64,000 nucleotides of DNA from JAXMBX01 sp046349635 (lineage in GTDB: Bacteria > Planctomycetota > Planctomycetia > Planctomycetales > Planctomycetaceae), in NCBI GenBank assembly GCA_046349635.1, contig JAXMBX010000011.1, forward strand, positions 38,060 through 102,059, read 5' to 3'. Position 1 is the first letter of the stretch. Each line of letters begins with the position of its first letter. Positions 46,467-56,369 of this stretch are shown here, one piece after another. A program made the position numbers and the translations under genes. Below the pieces are notes generated by a model, which was not told the origin of the DNA, ran no database searches, and saw nothing but the letters and a program-made list of their open reading frames with translations.

Positions 46467-49400
46467 TCAGGGGCTTCGCTCACCCGGCCAGCGCTCCGGC
46501 TGGGGGCCTCGCACCTCGTCATATGAGGTAGGGAGCAGAACTGGGGGCAATCCCCGCTGCTCAAACATTTCCGCCAGGTAGCGGTGGCAGGTGAAGAACA
46601 GCAGTTGCTGTCCATGCTGCGCGAACTCTTCCAGCACCTCGATCGCCGCCGCGGTTCTTCCTTCGTCGAAATTGACGAAGACGTCATCCAGCACCATCGG
46701 CATCTGGATCCCCTGCCGCGACAACTGCTGGATCAATGCCAGCCGGATCGACAGGAACAGTTGCTCGCGCGTTCCGCGGCTCAGGTCTCCGACATTCCAC
46801 GTTCGTTGCTGGTCATCGTCCACGTGCAGATCCCGCTCTCCCAGCGGCGTCCAGATGTTTCGATACCGCCCCTCGGTCAACCGCGACAGATACCGCGACG
46901 CATCCGCGAGGGTCAGAGGCTGACAGGTCCGTTCAAAATTGCCACGGACGCGGACCAGCATCTGGCTTCCGATTTCCTGCACCGTCCATTGTGTCAGGGC
47001 ATCGCGCAACCGCGTGTCGATCTGTTCCCGTTCACGGCGGAGTTTCGCTCCTAAACGATCTTCTTCCAACGTCTGGATTTCGTGGTTCAACTCACCCAGT
47101 TTCTGCCAGGCGTGTTGCAGTTCTTCCTGCAAGTCGTTGAGTTCCTGGGAGAGAATCGAGATTCGCTCGGAATTCTTTTGAGGCTGGAACTTCAGCAGGT
47201 CCTCCTCCACGATCGCCAGGTCCGGGAAGTTGGCTCCGATCTGTTCCAGTTCTTCCTGGGCCGCCTGGCTCTGTTCCTGCAGTTCCTGGCGACGGGCATA
47301 GGCTTTCGCGCGGGCCTTGAAATCTTCGGGATTGGTGGCTCCACCGGAGACGAGGATTTTTGTCAGCCGATTCGCTCCGGTTCTCAGGCCGGGGCGGAGT
47401 TTCCGGGCATCTCGTCTCAGGTTGCGGGCCAGGCTGCGGAGTTCCCGCCGCCGTGCGTGCTGCCCGCGATACGTCGTCGTGACTTGTTCCCAGTGCTGCA
47501 GGATTTCGGGAACGTTTTCCGAGTCGAGCCGATGCTGTCTGAGTTCCTGGTTGAGATCGAGAATCTTTTGACTATGTTGTCCCGTCAGTTCCCGCAGGTG
47601 GACAATATTCCGCTGCAGTTCATCCCGTTTCTGCCAGGTGGCACGGGCTTCGGTGATCTGTTTCCAGCAATCCAACGCTTCATCGATCCGCATCTGGGTG
47701 GGGAAGCCGAGTTCCGCGAGCAGTCCCTGCCAGTTCTGCCGTGCGGTTTCACATTCCAGCCCCGCTTCTTCCAACTGGCGACGGCGATACTCCAGCCGTT
47801 TGGCCAGTTGTTGCTGCCGCTGCTGTTGCAGTTGCAGGTGTTCCAGTTCGGCGATGTAAGCGGAACCTTGCTTCAGGATTTCGGCGTCGCTTTCGCTGAG
47901 ATTGCGATAGTCGGAGTCTTCCTTCAAGCCGAAGGTTCCGCGCAATCTGCGAATCCGATCGCGCAACTGGGCCAATTCATTTCGTTGGCCGTAGGCGTCA
48001 TCGTCGAGCAGCCCCATCCGCTCCTGAGTCTCCCGCTCGAAGTGGGAACGGAGTGACAACGCCAGTCCGGTACTGGAAAGTCCCAGGAAGGCAAAGATCG
48101 CCCCGACCAGTCGCCCGGTGAAGATTTCGGCGGAATTCGTCCCGGCGTACCAACCGCTGATCGCTCCGACTCCCATCAAGGCAATCCCCGCCAACGCGAA
48201 GAATCCCAGGACGAAGTACACCCAGCCGGGAAGTACCAGCCGCGCTTCCAGTCGTTCCCGTTGTTCGTCGACGGTGAGCATTCGTTCTTGCAGGTTGCGC
48301 TCCCGGACGCGCAACTCACCCAGCAGTTTGAGTTCTTCCCAACCGGCCCGCCTGCAGCAGGCCTGCCTGCAGATCCTTGAGGCCCAGTTTCTTGAGCCGC
48401 GCTTCCCAGGTCTTCTGTCGTGATTCGTAGGCTCTTTCTCCGCGGTCGCAGTACGCTGGAGCGCGGCGTGACGAGCCAGAACCGACTTGTAAGAGCGCGG
48501 GAGAGATTCGCCAATCGCAGGTTGGCCGCCGGGCTGACGTCGGTCAGGTCCAGCCGTCGGGCGGACCACGCCGGTCCCATCCTTGAAAGTTTCTCGTCGA
48601 GCGTTTTGGAGATTTCCGCGCTCTCTCGCTCGTGATCGGCGATCCGTTGGTGAATCTGGTTGATCCACGGCCGCCATTCCAGGAGCCCCTGCACCGTCGC
48701 CGCTTTCGCCTGCAAAGTCCGGTCGAGCGACATCTCTCGGACTTGTGTTGTCGCTCCCTTCGACTCGTCGCGCAGTCGGTTATGTTCTGTGTGCAGATTC
48801 TTCAGTGTCTGTTCCGCTTCTTCCAGCAGTTCCAGGCCGCGTTCGGGAAATGACTCGATCCGGGGGAGCTTGCCCAGTTCGGCTCGTTGCTCACGCAATC
48901 GTTTCCACGGTCCCCAGGCCTGTTGCAGATATTGGTGTCCCCGCAGTTCTCCTTGCAGCCGTTTCTGATATTCCTCACGCTCGGCCAGTTCGGAGTTTAA
49001 CTGGCTGCGGTTACGGCAGAGCTCGCGGTGCTGCTTGTGCCGTTTGTCATAATCCCGAAGCTGCTGCTGGACCCGCTCCCGATCCGCGAGGATCTGGTCG
49101 ATCAGTCCGCGCGGTTCCGTCACGTGGCTGAGGGACTGCCGAGCCTTCTCGATCGTCTTGGCGGATTGAATCAGACGCTGCCCATCCGGGCCGAGTGTCA
49201 GGCCGTAGATGCGAGCCGCAATCTCCCCTTCCTGCAGGGTGTTCAGTTCCTGAAGTTCTCCCAGCCCCAACGCATAGATCTGCTCGTACAACATCTGATC
49301 GACGTTGGAGAGCCAGGATTTCAACCGCTCTTCCGGAGCACCGGCTTCCTGTGCGCCACTGATCGTCACCTGCCCCCGGCCGGGAATTCGCCCCGCCCGA

Positions 49401-49651
49401 TGCACGCGGCACGATCGTTTGTCATGTTCGATCCCCAGAGAGCCGGACCATTCCAAAGACTGATGTGAGGAGTGACGGGACACCAAGCCTGTCGCCGGCA
49501 TCCCATACAGCACACCCCGGATGAATTTCAGGAGGGTCGACTTCCCGGCTTCATTAGGGCCATAGAAGACACAGATCCCGGTCTGGGGCAATTCCAGCCG
49601 CAAGTCTCGCCACGTGGCGAACTGATCAATATTGATTTCAGTGATGCGCAT
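46467..49651 (-). pseudogene. SbcC/YhaN-like AAA ATPase with two central membrane helices, frameshifted
   Basis: About 1060 codons of an SMC/Rad50-like ATPase. ATG 49651 begins MRITEINIDQFATWRDL; Walker A GPNEAGKSTLLKF lies near residue 35. Coiled coils follow. The middle has two helices, GWVYFVLGFFALAGIALM and GAIFAFLGLSSTGLAL, as in planctomycete YhaN-like proteins. After another coiled coil come the signature LSRGTREQLFLSIRLAL, Walker B MVLDDVFVNFDEG and H-loop FFTCHRYL. The frame is broken between about 48345 and 48510: a middle frame carries WEARLKKLGLKDLQAGLLQ. Apart from the indels, all ATPase motifs are intact. The partner gene overlaps its start by 14 bp. Confidence 0.87.
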
Positions 49652-50954
49652 GGGACTCCTCTCCCGTGCCGCACAGCAGATTCAGACCCCAGCGTCGTGC
49701 GGAGTTCCGCACCAGAGTCTCCGAAGTTCCTTCGCGCCAGCGATTCCACATCTCCGCGGGAATTCCTTTCGGGGGTGAGACCTGATCCAGAAAGGTCTCT
49801 CCTTTTTCCGCGAGGGTTTGCTGCCACAGATTCCACTGCAGCAGGAATTCGGCTCCCAGGCGCGAATTCGTGGGAACCAGGTCGTCTCCCTGCCGTGAGT
49901 CTGCCAGGCTCCAGTCGGCGATCCACAACGGTAATTCTCCAGCCAGGCTCAGTTCGTAGACCTCCTGTGTGAGTTTCCGCCGGTATTCCAGATCGTGGAG
50001 TGCGTCGAAGGTCGTGCCGTATCCCCGGACCTCGACGGTGGGGCACAGCAGGCGATCCGTGTTCACTCGTTGCAGGCGTTCCGTTTCCGCCAGCAGTTCG
50101 GTGATGATTTCGGCACGGGTCGACTGGGGGCGAAGTTCCAGTGTCACGTCCTCACGCCGCAGGGGAGACGTCGGCAGCATGCGGGAAGAGATCCGTCCGG
50201 AGGAATCCACCTCGACAGACGCGCATCCCTGTGAACCGTAGTCGCGCGCCCCGATGCCGATGGTCCCACCGGGGGACTGCCACAAGCCCCCGCGAACGGA
50301 TGCTTGAAATCTCGACGTCGTCGCACCGCTGGCCCAGTAGCGGACGCGGGCATGTCGCAATAGTTCCTGCATCGCTTCGGGGACATCCCCGTATTGAATC
50401 GCACGTTCGATTGGAAATTGATGAATCATCGCAATCGGGAAGGGTGCGTCGTGGCTGGCGAGTTGATCCCCCCACTCTTCCCAATAGTCCGGATCGATCC
50501 AGTTCCCTTGCTGAGATCCGCTCGCCGAAGCCAGGGGAAGAATCGTGGCCAACGGGTGATCACCCGCGGAGACCGTGCAGGCTTCTGGATCGTGTGCGGA
50601 GATGCGGGTGGTGTTTTCCGGCAGGCGCCCGTCGAGTGTGTCCCAATAATGTTCGGGGTCGAGTTCACCCGGAATGATGAACACCGGGATCTGGTGCGCG
50701 TCTAGTTTTTCCAGGCCGCGGATCAGCGCCGCTTCTCCGGACAAAGTATGGTCCGCAGCGACGAGAGTGTTGCCGGTCAGGAGCAGGAAGTCCGCCCGTT
50801 GCTCCGCGCACAAATCGACGACGCGCTCAAACGCGCGCAGCGTTCCACGATCGAGAATCTCTGCAACCGCTTCCGGCACATCGCCGAATCCCTGCAGAGT
50901 ATGATCGAGGCGCAGTTGCCCCGCGTGCAGAAAACGAAACGCTTCCTGAGACAT
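49638..50954 (-). CDS. Degenerate calcineurin-like phosphoesterase (SbcD/YhaO fold), partner of the YhaN-like ATPase
   Basis: A 438-aa protein with the SbcD/Mre11-like fold but without its metal site. The expected D-x-H of motif 1 is QLR (FLHAGQLRLDHTLQGF). Motif 2 GD-x-x-D reads TGNTLVAAD. Motif 3 GNHD reads GELD. The GHxH of motif 5 reads GATT. A single His remains in AMIHQFPIE. Length and order match SbcD/YhaO proteins. Start: ATG 50954 (MSQEAFRFLHAG), with no good alternative upstream. The stop overlaps the ATPase start by 14 bp, so the pair is cotranslated. I infer a regulatory or structural subunit, with no nuclease activity expected. Confidence 0.85.
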   Translation of the reverse strand: MSQEAFRFLHAGQLRLDHTLQGFGDVPEAVAEILDRGTLRAFERVVDLCAEQRADFLLLTGNTLVAADHTLSGEAALIRGLEKLDAHQIPVFIIPGELDPEHYWDTLDGRLPENTTRISAHDPEACTVSAGDHPLATILPLASASGSQQGNWIDPDYWEEWGDQLASHDAPFPIAMIHQFPIERAIQYGDVPEAMQELLRHARVRYWASGATTSRFQASVRGGLWQSPGGTIGIGARDYGSQGCASVEVDSSGRISSRMLPTSPLRREDVTLELRPQSTRAEIITELLAETERLQRVNTDRLLCPTVEVRGYGTTFDALHDLEYRRKLTQEVYELSLAGELPLWIADWSLADSRQGDDLVPTNSRLGAEFLLQWNLWQQTLAEKGETFLDQVSPPKGIPAEMWNRWREGTSETLVRNSARRWGLNLLCGTGEESHAHH

Positions 50955-51163
50955 GGTCGAATCCTTCTCCCATCCCTCCCGGACTCTCCACAACCCTCCA
51001 CTGGTCGCGACTTTTCGGTCCGAATAGATGCCGCAAAGTTTAGCGGAGGTTCAACTTTGGGAAAACCCCGGATTTCCAGCCTTTTCATAGTCTTTTGCCG
51101 CCTGAACTCCCCAAGACTGGCTGCGGATGGTATGAGGAGAGGAAGGAAATCTGAGAGTGCCTG

Positions 51164-51233
51164 ACAAAATGCGGTTGGTGATCACATTGGATCTCCAAGT
51201 TTGAGGAAACCGCACTTCGCTCAGAGCCTCTTG
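51164..51233 (+). repeat. Dispersed repeat, copy A
   Basis: This 70-bp stretch aligns without gaps to 60712-60781 and is about three quarters identical by eye, with an identical first 15 bases (ACAAAATGCGGTTGG) and blocks TTGGATCTCC and CAGAGC. Weaker similarity extends about 25 bp to the left. It lies just upstream of the small membrane protein gene at 51251. Confidence 0.6.
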
Positions 51234-51250
51234 TGATATGAAGAGCCGAA

Positions 51251-51685
51251 ATGCCCCAAAATTCCAAGCCGGTGAATCCCCAGCGTCAAAAATGGCTGAT
51301 CGGCGGGTGCGCCGCCCTCTGCCTCATCGTCGCGCTGGTGATGCAGTTCACCGCTCCTGATCAGGATGCCATCCAGGGCTCGTTTGTCCGGATCGGGCTG
51401 GTTCTGGCGGCTCTCGCCTGGGCATTCCCGAAGCCCGGGGAACAGTTTGGGTGGCAGAAATTAGCTCCGCTGATTATTGCCTTCGCGGTCCTGATGGTCC
51501 TTACGAAGAAAATGATCCTGTTCCTGGTCCCAGCGGTGATTCTGGTCGGGATCGCGCTGAAATTCACTCGTCCCAGCCAGCGTCCCCAGGTGCTGCGGAA
51601 GCTCCCCCAAATAGGGATGCCTGCCCCTAAGAAGCAGCTCGCAGGAAGGCCATCTGTCTCGCTGCGCCGTGCAGGATCAGGCTGA
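51251..51685 (+). CDS. Small membrane protein, 3' end overlapping a convergent gene
   Basis: A 144-aa protein with three or four hydrophobic helices (LIGGCAALCLIVALVMQF, IGLVLAALAWAF, LIIAFAVLMVL, LFLVPAVILVGIAL), then a basic tail. ATG 51251 follows GAAGAG. The last 20 codons overlap the convergent gene 51627-52184 by 59 bp; the tail after about residue 125 (PKKQLAGRPSVSLRR) may be extra, so a natural stop or an indel nearby is possible. I do not recognise the family. Confidence 0.65.
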   Translation: MPQNSKPVNPQRQKWLIGGCAALCLIVALVMQFTAPDQDAIQGSFVRIGLVLAALAWAFPKPGEQFGWQKLAPLIIAFAVLMVLTKKMILFLVPAVILVGIALKFTRPSQRPQVLRKLPQIGMPAPKKQLAGRPSVSLRRAGSG

Positions 51686-52184
51686 ACTGGGGCTGAGTCT
51701 GCATCGGAATCCCGTCAGTCGTCAGTTTCGGGCCATCCGTCGTGGGAATCGCGGAACTGTCCTGCTGATACAACTGCTCGGCTTGGGAAGCCAACTGCTG
51801 AAATTCCTGACGCAGGTCCGGATTGTCCTCGAACATCGCCTCAATCAGCTGTTTGTCACTGTGACTGCCGACGACTTTCACTCCCCCGAATCCATCCCCC
51901 TGCAGGGTGATCGGCTGGCTGATATCCACTCCCTGCTGCAGCAGGGCCTGGATCAATTTCTGTTGAAACTGTTGTTTGGACTGTGTTGTCTGCTGGCGGA
52001 GTTGCTCAACGTTCGGATTCCCACCCGCTCCCGACGTGCCGCTGGTTGAGGACGTACTCGTCCCCTGCAACCCTTTGATCAGGGTGTTCAGGAAACTCTG
52101 TTTGGGAGTTTCCTGGACTTTGGGGCCGAGCGTACTGGAGGTGCTCCCCAGCGACGAAACCCCTTGCAGGCCGACAATCGACAT
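51627..52184 (-). CDS. Small Gln/Ser-rich hypothetical protein
   Basis: A 185-aa protein without signal peptide or membrane helix. The N-terminus is Ser/Thr rich (LGSTSSTLGPKVQETPKQ, SSTSGTSGAGG). A Gln-rich helical middle follows (LRQQTTQSKQQFQQKLIQALLQQG), then VKVVGSHSDKQLIEAMFEDN and LASQAEQLYQQDSS. The composition resembles flagellar or rod-associated small proteins of planctomycetes, but I cannot name it. It has a TAG stop at 51627 and overlaps the convergent membrane protein gene. Codon use is similar to neighbours. Confidence 0.65.
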   Translation of the reverse strand: MSIVGLQGVSSLGSTSSTLGPKVQETPKQSFLNTLIKGLQGTSTSSTSGTSGAGGNPNVEQLRQQTTQSKQQFQQKLIQALLQQGVDISQPITLQGDGFGGVKVVGSHSDKQLIEAMFEDNPDLRQEFQQLASQAEQLYQQDSSAIPTTDGPKLTTDGIPMQTQPQFSLILHGAARQMAFLRAAS

Positions 52185-52340
52185 TCCCTACCCCCCCCGG
52201 TGGTACGATCGGAGACACGATCAGACCGACAGTGGTCCGGTTGTTTCCGTTGTATCGATTATGTCGGTTTTATGGGGAATCCCCCTGCAGCCTATTCTCA
52301 CAGAAATCGAATCGCGGGGGTCTGCGGGGAATTGGCAGAC

Positions 52341-53417
52341 TTATCCGCCGTAATAGCTGCGATACCACTCCACGAATCGGGCAATGCCAGACTCAATCGG
52401 CGTGTCGGGGCGGAATCCGACATCCCGCTGCAGGTCGGAAATGTCAGCGTATGTTGCCAGGACATCCCCCGGCTGCATCGGTCGCATGATCTTCGTCGCG
52501 GTTCGTCCCAATGCCTGTTCGAGGACTTCAATCATCCTGAGCAGTTCCACCGGCTGGTTATTCCCGATGTTGTACACCCGATACGGAGCCTTGCTGGAAG
52601 CCGGATCGGGATGGTCGCTTGACCAGTCGAGATTGGGGACAGCGATGTGATCCGCCGTCTTGATGACCCCCTCCACGATGTCATCAATGTAGGTGAAGTC
52701 CCGTTTCAGTTTTCCGTGGTTGAACACCTCGATCGGCTGCCCCGCCAGAATCGCCCGTGTGAAGCTGAAGATCGCCATGTCGGGACGTCCCCAGGGACCG
52801 TACACCGTAAAGAATCGCAGTCCCGTGCAAGGGAGTCCGAACAGATGGCTGTAGGTGTGTGCCATCAGCTCGTTCGACTTCTTCGTCGCCGCGTACAGGC
52901 TGATCGGATGATCCACGTTGTCGTGGATCGAAAACGGCATCTTGCTGTTGGCCCCGTACACCGAGCTGGAGGAGGCATACGTGAGGTGCTGCACTTTATT
53001 GTGACGACAGCACTCCAGGATATTCGCGAAGCCCACCAGATTGCTCTGCACATACGCATCCGGATTCGTCAGCGAATACCGCACGCCCGCCTGTGCTCCC
53101 AGGTGAATGACAATCTGCGGTTGAACGCGGGCAAAAAGTTTTTTCAGCCCGTCGCTATCTGCAACATCCAGTTTTTCGAACGAGAAATTCGGCGACGGAG
53201 TCAACAGCTTCAGTCGGTCCTGCTTCAACTGGACTTCGTAGTAGTCGTTCAGGTTATCGAGGCCGCAGACGGTGTCCCCTCGTTCCAGCAATCGCTTTGC
53301 GACGAACGACCCGATGAATCCCGCGGCGCCTGTCACCAGATATTTTTGCCCCTGAGACTTTTGCACTGGACTGCCCTGCGATGTTGACGGACGACCTTTT
53401 TTCGAATGCTGCGGCAC
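52341..53417 (-). CDS. NAD-dependent epimerase, probably UDP-glucuronate 4-epimerase
   Basis: Extended short-chain dehydrogenase that interconverts UDP-sugars for exopolysaccharide. Rossmann motif GAAGFIGSFVAK near residue 35, then CGLDNLNDYYEVQLKQDRL, which is the signature of the CapI/LpsL UDP-glucuronate 4-epimerase group. Next come ASSSSVYG, YAATKKSNE (Tyr-x-x-x-Lys near residue 175), and FTVYGPWGRPDMAIFSFTRA. A short N-terminal Ser/Lys-rich extension precedes the Rossmann fold. The polysaccharide export gene lies just upstream (53570-55282), which supports an exopolysaccharide role. Confidence 0.9.
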   Translation of the reverse strand: MPQHSKKGRPSTSQGSPVQKSQGQKYLVTGAAGFIGSFVAKRLLERGDTVCGLDNLNDYYEVQLKQDRLKLLTPSPNFSFEKLDVADSDGLKKLFARVQPQIVIHLGAQAGVRYSLTNPDAYVQSNLVGFANILECCRHNKVQHLTYASSSSVYGANSKMPFSIHDNVDHPISLYAATKKSNELMAHTYSHLFGLPCTGLRFFTVYGPWGRPDMAIFSFTRAILAGQPIEVFNHGKLKRDFTYIDDIVEGVIKTADHIAVPNLDWSSDHPDPASSKAPYRVYNIGNNQPVELLRMIEVLEQALGRTATKIMRPMQPGDVLATYADISDLQRDVGFRPDTPIESGIARFVEWYRSYYGG

Positions 53418-53569
53418 CCCTTAGTGACGCAGCTTTCGCGTAAAATCCCGTATTTGGCCCTGGGGATCAAGACGAGATGCAACAGGATCAAGACAACCGG
53501 GACGACCGGAGGGAAAGCGGGTGTTTTCCGCTAGGAGTTACGCCGACGGTCCCACTTTCGTGGGAATGT

Positions 53570-55282
53570 TCAGTTCGTCCCACCCTTGGCCTGGGCAGTC
53601 GCAAGCCCGATGAGCGATCCCGCGAGCAGGTTACGCTCGACGAAGGCCGCGACCGCTTCAATCGGCGTATAGCGGAGGATCACATAGTCTCCGGGCTGGA
53701 TCAGGACTCGTTGGGAGGGATCCTTCATCGCATGATACAGGTTGATCTTGATCGGAATCTGCCCGCCGTCCGGCGTCCTTCTCAGGACAATGACCGTACT
53801 CGCGCTGACTGAAATATCCATGTTCAAGGCGGAGATTCCGCCGATGCGGTTGCCGAATCCCGCACCGTTCACGTTAGACATCTGCCGTCCGCTGGCAACC
53901 GAGACTGCCGCGAGAACGTCCATGTCATAGTCGCGCGGAAGCGTGTACTGTCCACCCCCCAGCAGCCCGCCGGTATAGAAGATTTCCGTATCGCGCGACT
54001 CGATGAACACGATATCCCCGTCATGCAGGATGATGTCTTCTTCCTTGAAGTCCAGTTCCTCATCCGGCAACAGGCGGATTGGAATGCGAATCACCTGCGT
54101 CTCCGGTGACAGATATTTCATCAGTTCCGCTTTGGACGCGGGCGGATGTTGCAGCATGGGCCATTCGGGGTGCTGCAGCAGTGCGGGATCCATTCCGGGC
54201 GGATTATTCGGAATCATGGGCGACGCGCGCAACGGATCGTCGATTGGGCCGCCCCAGATATCGGTTCCTGGAGGCAAGCCGCCCGGATAGCTGTTGAGGG
54301 AACGGTTCTCACGAGGAATGGTTCCCCCCGTCGGCAGGAGATTCTCATCCTTGAAGGCATCTGACTTCAGTGGAGCCGTCGACTCAACGGCGGGGCTGTA
54401 GCCGTATCGCTCGCGCAGCATGCGCTGTTGCGAAGATTCCGGCGATTGGGCGCGAATGATATTTGTCTGCAGCGGCGAATGTCCGAACAGGCTGCCGGTG
54501 AGGACGGGCTGAGGTTGTTGATAGGGAATCGATGGAGATGTGGGATCGACCGCACGCTTGGGTTTGGTACTGCGGAGAATGTATATCACGTTTTCCGCAT
54601 CCAGGCCCGGAAGTCCGCCCGTCATCGCCAAAGCATGCAGCACGTCATTCTTCCCCGCCACGAGGTTTACGACCTGTCCCGTCCCCCGTTTCTGGAAGCC
54701 GGGATTGACCTGTCCTCCCATGCCAGTCGGAACGAATTGGATTGTCTGGGACTCCTGCCGAATCACCATCACCTGGTAGGTTCGTGCCCGTTGCAGGCTG
54801 ACCATGATGTTCAGGGTCGACTTCAGAATGTCTCCCTTGTTCACGTACAACTGCCGGAGCTTGTCTTCCACTTGTGCGACTGTCAGGCCCGCGACATGGA
54901 TTTTTCCCAGGATCGGAAGCGTGATCGTGCCATCTTCCCGGATGGGGACCGGGTAGCCGAGCGAGGGGGGAACTTCCAGTTGCTGTGGGAAGTAAGCTGG
55001 GGGAACATCCACCGCGCGACGTGGGAATGTGTTCTCGATGTAAATGCCCAGGGTGTCGCCGCTGTCCACCAGGTATTCATTCTTCGGCTGCTGGCGCAAC
55101 TGCGACAAATCGATCGTCTCTTTGCCCCCCCGTGAAGGCCCTTTTTGATCCTCGGACAGAGCCTGGACGGGGACACCCTTGAACGGATGGAACGCAGCAC
55201 ACCCCGGCAAGCAGAACAACCAGCCCATTACGATGAGCAGAACCCAACGCGGCGCCGAGAAGGCGTCACGTTGAATCGGCAT
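53570..55282 (-). CDS. Polysaccharide export outer-membrane lipoprotein (Wza-like)
   Basis: Exporter of the Poly_export/SLBB type that would form the outer-membrane channel for capsule or exopolysaccharide. The start is placed at ATG 55282 (MPIQRDAFSAPRW); the frame is open to 55330, and the hydrophobic segment ends in the lipobox LPGC. Then DSGDTLGIYIENTF and PIREDGTITLPILGKIHVAGLTVAQVEDKL mark the poly-export domain. Further SLBB-like segments are VNLVAGKNDVLHALAMTGG and GDIVFIESRDTE. A Pro-rich insert of about 120 residues separates them and is longer than in Wza. It is upstream of a UDP-sugar epimerase. Confidence 0.9.
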   Translation of the reverse strand: MPIQRDAFSAPRWVLLIVMGWLFCLPGCAAFHPFKGVPVQALSEDQKGPSRGGKETIDLSQLRQQPKNEYLVDSGDTLGIYIENTFPRRAVDVPPAYFPQQLEVPPSLGYPVPIREDGTITLPILGKIHVAGLTVAQVEDKLRQLYVNKGDILKSTLNIMVSLQRARTYQVMVIRQESQTIQFVPTGMGGQVNPGFQKRGTGQVVNLVAGKNDVLHALAMTGGLPGLDAENVIYILRSTKPKRAVDPTSPSIPYQQPQPVLTGSLFGHSPLQTNIIRAQSPESSQQRMLRERYGYSPAVESTAPLKSDAFKDENLLPTGGTIPRENRSLNSYPGGLPPGTDIWGGPIDDPLRASPMIPNNPPGMDPALLQHPEWPMLQHPPASKAELMKYLSPETQVIRIPIRLLPDEELDFKEEDIILHDGDIVFIESRDTEIFYTGGLLGGGQYTLPRDYDMDVLAAVSVASGRQMSNVNGAGFGNRIGGISALNMDISVSASTVIVLRRTPDGGQIPIKINLYHAMKDPSQRVLIQPGDYVILRYTPIEAVAAFVERNLLAGSLIGLATAQAKGGTN

Positions 55283-55397
55283 CCGGCGATGGTCTGTCGA
55301 GAGAACCTGCATAAGGGATGATAAAGCCAAAGAGCGAAGGAGAGACTACAGGGAAGTCGAAAGGCTTTGAATCGATGTCAACGCCGAGGTCGCGAGG

Positions 55398-56369
55398 TTA
55401 TCGTGTTTCAGTTTCAGGATCGGAGAATTCGGCCTGGACCGGATGAACGTGGGCCGGGTCCGGATTCTCTTCCGGATTGGTGGCCGTGAGCGACGCGGGC
55501 AATGTCCCCGGCGTTGTCGGAGCGGATTGCACGAACATATGATTGGCGGAGTATGCGGTGGACATCTGCACCGGTTGGTTCCACAGGCCCGGTTGATAAC
55601 GGGGCAACGGGTAAACGGTCAGTTTTTCCGGTTGTCCCTGCTCATTACGAATGGTGGCTTGCTGCGCAACCGGCCCATAAGCCGAGGAGTGCAGCGCGAC
55701 CTGGGATTCCTGCAGATCCGCTTCACGGACTCCCCTCAGGGAGGCCAGTCGCGAGTGAACGCCAGGTTGATCCCATCGGCGGTTGAGCGATCGTTTGTAA
55801 AGCGCGACGGCTTCCGAACCCCGTCCTTCGTCCTGATAGACCTGTGCGAGATGCGACGTGGCAACGTGGCTCTTGGGATTCGCGACCAGTGCCTGTTGCA
55901 ATGCCTGTTCTGCACCGGCGATGTCCCCCGTTTCCCGGCGGAACCAGGCGAGTTCGACGTTGGCTTTATCGGAATAAGGTTGTGTGTCCGCCCAGCCTTG
56001 CAGCAGTTGACCCGCTTCCTGGTCCCGACCGTTCGTGCGCATCAGCAAGGCAAGATTGTGATAGGAAGGCTGGTGCGTGGGATCGATCGCAATCGCCTGG
56101 CGGTAGTATTGTTCGGCGGTCTGCAGGTCGCCGTCCCGATTCGCGGCGGCGGCATAATTGTGATAGTAGTCCGCCTTGTCCGGACTGTTGGCGATGGCCC
56201 GCTCGAATTCTTCGCGGGCCGCTTCGTAATGACCCGCCCGATAGTGCAGCATTCCGGCGCGATTGTTCACATAACTGGTGCTCGTATTGCAGCCACAGTG
56301 GGAAGTCACAACCAGCGCCGCGGCGAACAAGCCACAACGGAACGAATTCAGGGAGTCAACCACGGCCAT
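55398..56369 (-). CDS. TPR-repeat lipoprotein
   Basis: A 323-aa exported protein with a signal peptide ending at a Cys-rich lipobox-like site (VVTSHCGC) and four TPRs (residues about 40-190), such as YRAGHYEAAREEFERAI and DLQTAEQYYRQAIAIDP. The C-terminal 130 residues are of low complexity with Pro/Thr/Asn. ATG 56369 is chosen over the longer ORF start (56735) because AGAGGT lies at the right distance and the upstream part is not protein-like. It follows the polysaccharide export gene's start by 116 bp on the same strand, so the pair may be linked. Role probably in envelope assembly; not proven. Confidence 0.8.
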   Translation of the reverse strand: MAVVDSLNSFRCGLFAAALVVTSHCGCNTSTSYVNNRAGMLHYRAGHYEAAREEFERAIANSPDKADYYHNYAAAANRDGDLQTAEQYYRQAIAIDPTHQPSYHNLALLMRTNGRDQEAGQLLQGWADTQPYSDKANVELAWFRRETGDIAGAEQALQQALVANPKSHVATSHLAQVYQDEGRGSEAVALYKRSLNRRWDQPGVHSRLASLRGVREADLQESQVALHSSAYGPVAQQATIRNEQGQPEKLTVYPLPRYQPGLWNQPVQMSTAYSANHMFVQSAPTTPGTLPASLTATNPEENPDPAHVHPVQAEFSDPETETR

